Below, one piece after another: positions 56,935 to 64,000 of a stretch of DNA of 64,000 nt. The notes below the pieces were generated by a model, which made no database searches, was not told the origin of the DNA, and worked only from the letters and a program-made list of their open reading frames with translations. A program made the translations under genes and the position numbers. Each line of letters opens with the position of its first letter. Position 1 is the stretch's first letter. Source of the DNA: Sulfurovum sp. (lineage in GTDB: Bacteria; Campylobacterota; Campylobacteria; Campylobacterales; Sulfurovaceae); NCBI GenBank assembly GCA_027049035.1, contig JALTVI010000090.1, forward strand, positions 62,001 to 126,000, written 5' to 3'.

Positions 56935-58305
56935 TCAGCACCCGCCCGCACAACCCGGGCTGTCGGCATTGCCGCCAGCGAAGTAATTGCCGTCGAAGCT
57001 GACAAGCGAATAGGTACGGTCACGACCAAGCGCATCTACAAGCCCCTCAACTGACAAAAACCCGAGAGAGTCCGCATCGATCTTCTTTGCGACCTCATCG
57101 ACAGAGAAGTTTGCCGAGATCAGTTCGGCACGTGTAGGGGTATCGATACCGTAACGGCAGGGGAACTTGATCTCCGGCGCGGCGATACGCATATGTACCT
57201 CGGCTGCACCCGCCTCTTTTAGCATCTTGACGATCTGCTTCGATGTCGTACCACGCACCAGCGAATCGTCGATGATCGCCACGCGCTTACCCGAGATGAG
57301 ATGCTTGATGGGAGAGAGCTTGAGCTTCACTTTCAAATCACGAATCTCCTGTGTCGGCTCGATGAAGGTACGTCCCACATAGTGGTTACGCACGATTCCC
57401 ATCTCAAACGGCACGCCAAGCCCCTCGGCATACCCTCTGGCAGCAGCCACGCCGCTGTCTGGTACCGGCAGCACCAGATCGACGTCCGCAGGCGCCTCTT
57501 CGGCAAGCTTGCGTCCCATCTGAAGGCGTGTCTGGTAGACATTCTTGCCGTCAATAATGCTGTCGGGTCTGGCAAAGTAGATATATTCGAAGGCACACGG
57601 GTGGTAGTCAGGCTCGAATATCTGCTCCGAGACCGGCTCTTTGCCCTCTTCGAAGATGAGCATCTCGCCAGGTGTCACATCACGAACAAACTCCGCACCT
57701 ACAAGGTCGAACGCACACGTTTCACTCGCCACGATCCAGCCGCCGTCTTTGAGCTTGCCAAGACTCAGCGGTCTGATGCCGTAACGGTCACGGATGACGA
57801 ACATCTTCGATCGGCTCTGGATGGCAAGGCAGTATGCCCCCTCTATACGCGTGAGCATATCTTTGATACGGTCTACCAGAGAGTCTTTCTGCGATTTTGC
57901 AATGAGGTGGATGATATTTTCCGTATCCATATCGGTCTGGAAAATCGCTCCCTTGGCAATGAGGTCGTTTCGCACTTCGTGCTTGTTGACAAGGTTACCG
58001 TTGTGCACTACCGAAATTTCACCCAGCTTGTACTTGGCAAAGACAGGCTGTGCATCGCCCTGCGATTCGCTTCCTGCCGTGGAGTAGCGGTTGTGTCCGA
58101 CCGCACAGGTACCCTCCAGGCTGTCGAGTGTCGCCTGGGAAAAGACATCGGCAACCATACCGCGCTTTTTATACAGCTTGATCTTTTCACCGTTTGCAGT
58201 GGAGATACCTGTCGCCTCCTGCCCGCGGTGCTGCATAGCAAAGAGCGAATAGTACGCAACGGTAGAGGCCTTTTTCGCTCCATATACACCGACAATCGCA
58301 CACAT
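56935..58305 (-). CDS. purF: amidophosphoribosyltransferase
   Basis: MCAIVGVYGAKKASTVAYYSLFAMQHRGQEATGIS; RVAIIDDSLVRGTTSKQIV. Confidence 0.97.
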   Translation of the reverse strand: MCAIVGVYGAKKASTVAYYSLFAMQHRGQEATGISTANGEKIKLYKKRGMVADVFSQATLDSLEGTCAVGHNRYSTAGSESQGDAQPVFAKYKLGEISVVHNGNLVNKHEVRNDLIAKGAIFQTDMDTENIIHLIAKSQKDSLVDRIKDMLTRIEGAYCLAIQSRSKMFVIRDRYGIRPLSLGKLKDGGWIVASETCAFDLVGAEFVRDVTPGEMLIFEEGKEPVSEQIFEPDYHPCAFEYIYFARPDSIIDGKNVYQTRLQMGRKLAEEAPADVDLVLPVPDSGVAAARGYAEGLGVPFEMGIVRNHYVGRTFIEPTQEIRDLKVKLKLSPIKHLISGKRVAIIDDSLVRGTTSKQIVKMLKEAGAAEVHMRIAAPEIKFPCRYGIDTPTRAELISANFSVDEVAKKIDADSLGFLSVEGLVDALGRDRTYSLVSFDGNYFAGGNADSPGCAGGC

Positions 58306-58309
58306 CAGG

Positions 58310-58434
58310 CACCTCCTTGGGAGGTGAGTGAATAGTGCCGGTTTGCATTGCTGCGCAATGCTACTGTTTGAATCAAAGCAGTGCTGCCGCACTGCATACT
58401 ACAATTCCTCATTCCTAGTTCCTCATTCCTCATT
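58310..58434. repeat. intercistronic heptamer/hairpin element, copy (iv), plus RBS-sequestering hairpin
   Basis: CACCTCC-ttg-GGAGGTG (58310-58326), GCATTGC/GCAATGC (58345-58361), GCAGTGC/GCACTGC (58378-58395), heptamers ATTCCTC/ATTCCTA/GTTCCTC/ATTCCTC (58404-58431). Confidence 0.8.
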
Positions 58435-58435
58435 T

Positions 58436-59203
58436 TTATATCCCAAGGCAGTCGTTGATGGTGTAGAAGCCTGCCGGTTGATCTACCAGCCACTTGGCCG
58501 CTCTGATAGCACCCTTGGAGAAGGTTTCACGGCTGGTTGCGGTGTGGTTGAGCTCAAGAAATTCACCGTCGTTGTAGAAACCGACCGTATGGCGTCCGAC
58601 GATGTCTCCGCCGCGCAGGGCCATAACAGCGATCTCGTCTTTGGTACGAGGTCCGACCTGTCCGTCTCTGCCGCTGACACGCACCTCATTGAGGTCAAGT
58701 CCGCGCCCTTTGGCGGCAAACTCCGCCAGTGTCAGTGCCGTACCGCTTGGTGCATCGACCTTGTGGCGGTGGTGCTGCTCGACGATTTCGATGTCAAAAT
58801 CTTTCAATGTCGCAGAAACCTGCTCAACAAGCTGCTTGAGCAGTGCGATACCTGCGGACATATTCGAAGAGTAGAGTACCGGCATCTCTTTGCTGACTTC
58901 TACCAGCAGATTCTGCTGATGTTCGGTAAAGCCCGTTGTCGCCACTACCAGCGGCGTGGGGTTCTTCAGTGCCGCTTCACACAGCGCTTCTGTCGCTGCG
59001 GGTGCGGAGAAGTCGATCACCACGTCACACGCTTCAAGCAGCGCATCCATACTGTTGGTGATGAGCACATCTTCGGGCACATCCGTTTTTAGCTCATCAA
59101 ACACATGCAGTGCCCCCAGTGTGAGTGCCTCATCTTCCAGAATATTCTTAATGAGGTGCTCCCCCATTCTTCCCGTACTGCCTACAATTCCTACTTTTGC
59201 CAT
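58436..59203 (-). CDS. dapB: 4-hydroxy-tetrahydrodipicolinate reductase
   Basis: [37 protein letters not shown]. Confidence 0.96.
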   Translation of the reverse strand: MAKVGIVGSTGRMGEHLIKNILEDEALTLGALHVFDELKTDVPEDVLITNSMDALLEACDVVIDFSAPAATEALCEAALKNPTPLVVATTGFTEHQQNLLVEVSKEMPVLYSSNMSAGIALLKQLVEQVSATLKDFDIEIVEQHHRHKVDAPSGTALTLAEFAAKGRGLDLNEVRVSGRDGQVGPRTKDEIAVMALRGGDIVGRHTVGFYNDGEFLELNHTATSRETFSKGAIRAAKWLVDQPAGFYTINDCLGI

Positions 59204-60144
59204 TACGCCTGCTCCTGAATATATGAAATAACCTGCAGTGCCGCCGTGGCACCGTCTCCTGCCGCACACACCACCTGCTTCGGTGCTTCGATACGAAGGT
59301 CACCCGCCGCATAGAGTCCCTCTACTGAAGTGCGCATGCTCAAATCGACAACTACCTGTCCCCAGTCGTTCACTTCACAGATAAAATTGCCGTTCTCATC
59401 TTTGAGAACACTGTTGTTGACATTGTGTCCGACAAAAACAAAGATGCCCGGTGTCTCGAGCACCTGCTCTTCACCGCTTTTGAGGTTTTTGACACGTACG
59501 CTTGTGACACCCATCGCATCGCCCATCACCTCTTCGACGACCGAGTCAAGTACGAAGTGGATGTTCTCTTTGCTTTTGGCTCTCTCAATAGTAGAAGGTG
59601 CAGCACGGAACGTATCGCGTCTGTGGACAAGATAGACATCGGAAACGATATTGGAGAGGTAGATCGCCTCTTCAAGCGCCGTATCACCGCCGCCAAGCAC
59701 TGTAACAGGCTTGTCTTTGTAGAAGAAGCCGTCACAGGTGGCACAGGTGCTCACGCCGCGCCCGAAGAACTCCTCTTCTCCCTTGAAGCCGGCACGTTTT
59801 GGTGTACTTCCCGTACATACAATGGCGGTCTTGGCTTCTACACTATCACCGTTTTCCAGAGTAACGGTAAAGTGATCACCCGTCTTGGCGACACGCTCGA
59901 CTTTTTGCATCTCGTGCTTGAGACCGAAGTGAAAGCATTGCTCCTGCCAGGTGTTCATAAAATCCATACCGGTTTTGGTATGGTCGAAAAATCCAGGATA
60001 GTTCTCTATTTCGGAGCTCTGGGTAATCTGCCCGCCGGGCATGCCCATTTCAAACATCGTCACCGCTTTCAGCCCGCCGCGCGTTGCATAGAGTCCCGCT
60101 GTCAGGCCGGCAGGTCCGCCGCCGATAATCGCACAATCCAACAT
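59203..60144 (-). CDS. trxB: thioredoxin reductase
   Basis: [46 protein letters not shown]. Confidence 0.96.
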   Translation of the reverse strand: MLDCAIIGGGPAGLTAGLYATRGGLKAVTMFEMGMPGGQITQSSEIENYPGFFDHTKTGMDFMNTWQEQCFHFGLKHEMQKVERVAKTGDHFTVTLENGDSVEAKTAIVCTGSTPKRAGFKGEEEFFGRGVSTCATCDGFFYKDKPVTVLGGGDTALEEAIYLSNIVSDVYLVHRRDTFRAAPSTIERAKSKENIHFVLDSVVEEVMGDAMGVTSVRVKNLKSGEEQVLETPGIFVFVGHNVNNSVLKDENGNFICEVNDWGQVVVDLSMRTSVEGLYAAGDLRIEAPKQVVCAAGDGATAALQVISYIQEQA

Positions 60145-60287
60145 TTCAATTCCTTAGTAAATGATCAAACAAATATTTGGACAATTATACACTTTAAATA
60201 CTTGGTTAATAATTTTGGAAAAGCGGTTTTCTGGGTATGTGGTAGAAAGTTGCGGAGAGAACCCCTCCGCACGATTTAGCGTTGTGC

Positions 60288-60605
60288 TTACAGGAGTGCG
60301 TTCAGTTTTTCAGCAAATGCGTCTTTGCTTGCCGCACCTACCATCTGATCAACCACTTCACCGTCTTTGAAGAAGAGGATCGAAGGGATAGAACGGATAC
60401 CGAACTTAACAGCCAGCTCCTGCTGCTCGTCAGTGTTCACTTTTCCGATAGTCGCTTTACCTTCAAACTCTTCAGCGAGCTCTTCAACTACCGGTGCGAT
60501 CATTCTACAAGGTCCGCACCATGGTGCCCAGAAGTCTACCATAGTAACACCCTCTGCTACTGTCGCGTCGAAGTTTTCATTTGTAAGTTCTACATATTTT
60601 GCCAT
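60288..60605 (-). CDS. trxA: thioredoxin
   Basis: MVDFWAPWCGPCRMIAPVVEELA. Confidence 0.97.
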   Translation of the reverse strand: MAKYVELTNENFDATVAEGVTMVDFWAPWCGPCRMIAPVVEELAEEFEGKATIGKVNTDEQQELAVKFGIRSIPSILFFKDGEVVDQMVGAASKDAFAEKLNALL

Positions 60606-60718
60606 ATTCAATCCTTTTGTGATAATTTGATGCAAAGATTATAGCCAATTTTCATTAATGGGGCTTAACTTATATTTATTATTTTCAAAACGACACTTTC
60701 TTCCAGCCAAAAGGACAC

Positions 60719-61534
60719 TTATGGTAACGCAGCCTGTGTCAATTCAATCTCATCGAAAAGTGCAGACCGGGTACCGGGCAGCGCTTTGTTGCTTTTTCCT
60801 TTGGCCGTATAGACAAAGGATATTTTGGGGCTGTCGGTCATATTTTTGTTCGCCCGGTGCAGCAGTTTGCAGTGAAAGAGCACCACATCACCCTTTTGCA
60901 AAGCATGGCTTGTTTTGGTCTCTATCAGCTCGCGATTTTCAGGGCTGTCTTCCAGGAAATACTCTTTCACGTCAAACTGCTCGGCCAAAAAGTGCATGCG
61001 GTGGCTTCCGGGAATGAACTCGAGCACCCCGTTTTGGTCATTTTCATTCTCAAGTGCCAGCCAGACACTGACCAGGTTGTCGTTCTCGAAGTGCCAGTAG
61101 CGAAAATCCTGATGCCAGCGTGTCTCGGTAGAGGTGTGCGGCATCTTCGTCATAATGGAGTTGTGGTGTGCCAGCGTAATGACAGGGGGCTCGCCAAGCA
61201 CCTGGTGAAGTATCGGCCGTATCGCTTCATTCTCCATCCACTCCCTGAAGACAATGTCCCGCTCATAGACCTGGCGCAATCTTCTGACACTCACCTCTTT
61301 GACAAAGTGCGGCACTCCCGTCCCCACCGTCTTCTCTCTCTCCTCTTTGCTCTTTGCCTCATACTCGTACTCCGTCTCAACGGGCGGGACCTTGTGTTTG
61401 AGGTGGGCCAGTGCGATATCCCGTATGGTATCGCAGAGTTCCGCCTTGGCAAATTGTGGCAAAAGAAGAAAACCGTCTGTGTGAAATCGAGTGAGCTGTT
61501 CGTCCGTAAGCGTCATAGAACCTGTCTTTATCAT
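60719..61534 (-). CDS. phytanoyl-CoA dioxygenase (PhyH)-like Fe(II)/2OG oxygenase
   Basis: TRWHQDFRYWHFENDNLVSVWLALENENDQNGVLEFIPGSHRM; VLFHCKLLHRANKN. Confidence 0.85.
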   Translation of the reverse strand: MIKTGSMTLTDEQLTRFHTDGFLLLPQFAKAELCDTIRDIALAHLKHKVPPVETEYEYEAKSKEEREKTVGTGVPHFVKEVSVRRLRQVYERDIVFREWMENEAIRPILHQVLGEPPVITLAHHNSIMTKMPHTSTETRWHQDFRYWHFENDNLVSVWLALENENDQNGVLEFIPGSHRMHFLAEQFDVKEYFLEDSPENRELIETKTSHALQKGDVVLFHCKLLHRANKNMTDSPKISFVYTAKGKSNKALPGTRSALFDEIELTQAALP

Positions 61535-61549
61535 TTTGATTTAAAACGA

Positions 61550-61891
61550 TTATAGCGTAACATTCTCGATAAATTCAACCTCATCCCCGCGAATGATAAG
61601 CGCATCGATGCTAAAAGGCAGATCTAAATGCTTACTCTTGAGGTAGTAGTGTGCCGAATTTATTACCTTGCGCAGCTTGGCAGGAGAAAAATTGTATACG
61701 GGCTCAAAGTCTGCCCTGCCGGATTTCACCTCGATGAAGTGGAGCACCCCGTCCTTTTGGGCAATGATGTCTATCTCGCCAAGCTTCCTTGCATAGTAGT
61801 TGCGCTCCACAATGCCGTACCCCTCCTGCTCCAGGAAAAGCGTCGCCAGATCCTCACTCGCATCACCAAAAAGCTTTGGCAGTTCACGCAT
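61550..61891 (-). CDS. YraN-family (UPF0102) endonuclease-like protein
   Basis: FLEQEGYGIVERNYYARKLGEIDIIAQKDGVLHFIEVKSG. Confidence 0.9.
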   Translation of the reverse strand: MRELPKLFGDASEDLATLFLEQEGYGIVERNYYARKLGEIDIIAQKDGVLHFIEVKSGRADFEPVYNFSPAKLRKVINSAHYYLKSKHLDLPFSIDALIIRGDEVEFIENVTL

Positions 61892-62405
61892 CACTCTCTC
61901 CACGAAGAAAGCCCATCACTTTGGTATCGGCTTCGCGTGCTCCTGCCATCAGTTCATCGAGTAAAGCATAGATTTTGCGAAACTCTTTACTGTTTTTCTG
62001 CTCCATCTCAAGCAACCGTTTTGCCAAAGCGTTGTAGTGAAGGGAAAACTCTCGTAACTTCGTAAAGGTTCGCATGATCTCTATGCTTATCTCCACGGCA
62101 ACTTTGCTTTTGAGGACAGCGGAGAGCATATAGACTCCGTTTTCTGTAAAGGCGTAGGGCATTTTTCTTCTACCTCCATGTTCTTGCAAACTTGATGTCA
62201 CAAATTGTGATTTCAAGTTTGTATACTCCTCCTGTGTTAATTGAAACATAAAATCACTGGGAAATCTCTCACTATTTCTCTTTACTGCCTGATTCAAAAC
62301 TCTCGTCTCAACCTCATACAGCTCTGCCAGATCTTCATCCAGCATGATCTGCTTACCCCGCAGCGTATAAATTTTATAATGTATAGGCACTGGAAGTTCA
62401 TTCAT
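61884..62405 (-). CDS. ORF6N-domain protein
   Basis: KIYTLRGKQIMLDEDLAELYEVETRVLNQAVKRNSERFPSDFMFQLTQEEY; MPYAFTENGVYMLSAVLKS. Confidence 0.88.
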   Translation of the reverse strand: MNELPVPIHYKIYTLRGKQIMLDEDLAELYEVETRVLNQAVKRNSERFPSDFMFQLTQEEYTNLKSQFVTSSLQEHGGRRKMPYAFTENGVYMLSAVLKSKVAVEISIEIMRTFTKLREFSLHYNALAKRLLEMEQKNSKEFRKIYALLDELMAGAREADTKVMGFLRGESDA

Positions 62406-62502
62406 AGAAAGATCCTTTCGGTTTTCATACAAAAAGTATAAAACACAAAAGGATAGAGAGGAAAGAATATGTCAGATTGTCATATTCTCTTTAGGTATCT
62501 GT

Positions 62503-64000
62503 CTAACTGCACGCCACCTCGTCGCCGACAGGGATCACATCGACCTTGACTGACTTGAAGCGTGCGGTCATAATCAGTTCGTCGCACTCGTCACCAAAGA
62601 GCGCGTTGATGCGGCTTTTGGCATGGTGGAATGTACAGAAGAGCGTACGTGCTTTCACACGGTCGGTGTAGCGGACAGTGAGCGCTTCACTCTCACCGTA
62701 CTTGCTTTTTAAAATCACTTTGTCACCAAATTTGTCCTCATCCTCAATCGGCGCAAGAAGCACATCTTCGTCATACTTCGTATCGAGCTTGTCACTGCGT
62801 TTGGTCTGTGCGGCATTGTTGTAGTGTGCAAGGGTACGCCCCGTAGTAAGGTAGTAGCCTTCAAGCGAATCTCTGAAGAAACTTTTCTCCAGAATCTCCT
62901 TGACCATCCCACGAAGCTCATACTGCTTATAGACATACTGCCCCAACCCGTCTTTGGTACGAAAGTCAAGCAGATGTAGTACAGGCGTGTCATCATCGTG
63001 TATCGGCCACTGCATTCCGCGTTTTCTGTGTCGTGCAAGGCGGTAGTACTCCGCACCGCTGAAGCGCTTGGGTGCCTTTTGGCGTACTTCGTTCCAAACA
63101 TCCTCACTGCTTTCAAAGTTAAAATTCTCTCCATCCCCCATCTCTTTGGCAATCATCTGCAGTACTTCCCAGTCATCGGGAAGATCGGACTTCACAAGCG
63201 GTTGTGAGAGGTGCAGTCGGCGCATCGCATTGACATAGACACCCGTCTTCTCATATGCCGAACGTACCCCAATGACCATATCGGCTTTCTTTGCTGTCTC
63301 CACCATAAAGAGATCCTGCACCATAAGAAACTCCAGTTTCTCCAGCGCCTTGTCACTCTTGTTGATATTGGGGTGGATATGGCTGATATCCTCTCCCATA
63401 TTCAGCAGGGCTTTGATCTTGCCCTCCAGCATCGCATCGATCAGCTGTGGTGTCATCAAGCCCACCTCTTTTGGCTGTTCGTAGTCAGGGTCGTAGTAGG
63501 GCAGACACCCCATATCGCACGCCCCCTGAACGTTGTTCTGTCCTCTCAGCGGCATCAGTCCCGCACCGGTCTTGCCAATGTTTCCTGTAAGTAACGCCAG
63601 ATGGGTGATCGCCATCACCGCATAGGAGCCATCCAGATGCTCGGTAATCCCAAGCCCCCAGAAGATCATCGAACGCTTGACCGCATACTCTCTGGCAATA
63701 TTGGGGATCATCTTGGCAAGGTACTCATACCCTTCAATCTGTTCGAAAAACTTCGGATTGGCATAGGGGTCGTTTAGTATCTGTTCCTTATACGCCTCAA
63801 AGCCTTTGGTACGGTTCTCGATAAACTCTTTGTTATAGAGCTCTTCATCGATGATCACATACGCCATCATATTAAGAATGAGTAGGTTTGCCTCGTGCGG
63901 GATGACACAGTTGTATTTGGCAAGCTTCGCCATCTTTATCTCACGCACATCGATGACTGCAAGGTTATTAAGCTTCTTTGCCTGTGCAACCATCCGGTTA
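62503..64000 (-). CDS. molybdopterin oxidoreductase, formate dehydrogenase alpha-like (truncated by window edge)
   Basis: GLGITEHLDGSYAVMAITHLALLTGNIGKTGAGLMPLRGQNNVQGACDMG; frame open through the window end. Confidence 0.85.
   Translation of the reverse strand, partial: NRMVAQAKKLNNLAVIDVREIKMAKLAKYNCVIPHEANLLILNMMAYVIIDEELYNKEFIENRTKGFEAYKEQILNDPYANPKFFEQIEGYEYLAKMIPNIAREYAVKRSMIFWGLGITEHLDGSYAVMAITHLALLTGNIGKTGAGLMPLRGQNNVQGACDMGCLPYYDPDYEQPKEVGLMTPQLIDAMLEGKIKALLNMGEDISHIHPNINKSDKALEKLEFLMVQDLFMVETAKKADMVIGVRSAYEKTGVYVNAMRRLHLSQPLVKSDLPDDWEVLQMIAKEMGDGENFNFESSEDVWNEVRQKAPKRFSGAEYYRLARHRKRGMQWPIHDDDTPVLHLLDFRTKDGLGQYVYKQYELRGMVKEILEKSFFRDSLEGYYLTTGRTLAHYNNAAQTKRSDKLDTKYDEDVLLAPIEDEDKFGDKVILKSKYGESEALTVRYTDRVKARTLFCTFHHAKSRINALFGDECDELIMTARFKSVKVDVIPVGDEVACS

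Noticed and set aside
57301-58335. 344-aa plus-strand ORF opposite purF
   Set aside because: Antisense of purF; composition typical of a mirror frame.
61884-62405. Prophage or integrative element suggested by the ORF6N protein
   Set aside because: No integrase, terminase, structural genes or att-like repeats nearby.

Overview
Chromosomal window from a denitrifying Campylobacterota-type bacterium (Sulfurovum/Sulfurimonas-like, inferred from gene content and order). Most of it is a respiratory nitrogen-oxide region: a nap operon without napC (napA-G-H-cytochrome c-B-F-orf-L-D, minus strand), heme d1/siroheme genes (met8-like, a fused two-domain siroheme decarboxylase, nirJ, cobA/nirE, nirF), a Crp/Fnr regulator, NnrS-like and DUF2249-like proteins, nirS, and norCB with small accessory membrane proteins. 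Other contents: moeA, cytochrome c peroxidase, a divergent chaperone-usher-type locus (two subunit-like proteins, PapD-like chaperone, usher-like barrel), an exported amide-hydrolysis cluster containing a C-N hydrolase broken by an in-frame TAG, two-component systems, a MazF-type TA pair, TrkAH, and housekeeping genes (ilvE, hisIE, purF, dapB, trxB, trxA, yraN). The right edge cuts a molybdopterin oxidoreductase (formate dehydrogenase alpha-like). Least explained signals: (1) an intercistronic element (7-bp tandem repeats plus hairpins) at four gene junctions, always in the same orientation relative to transcription; (2) a second dispersed element with a conserved core and locus-specific matching terminal arms; (3) the chaperone-usher-like locus; (4) a NapB fused to a copy of the neighbouring cytochrome; (5) two candidate structured RNAs. 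No rRNA, tRNA, CRISPR array or intact transposon was recognised. All calls come from reading the sequence and supplied ORFs; no database search was run.
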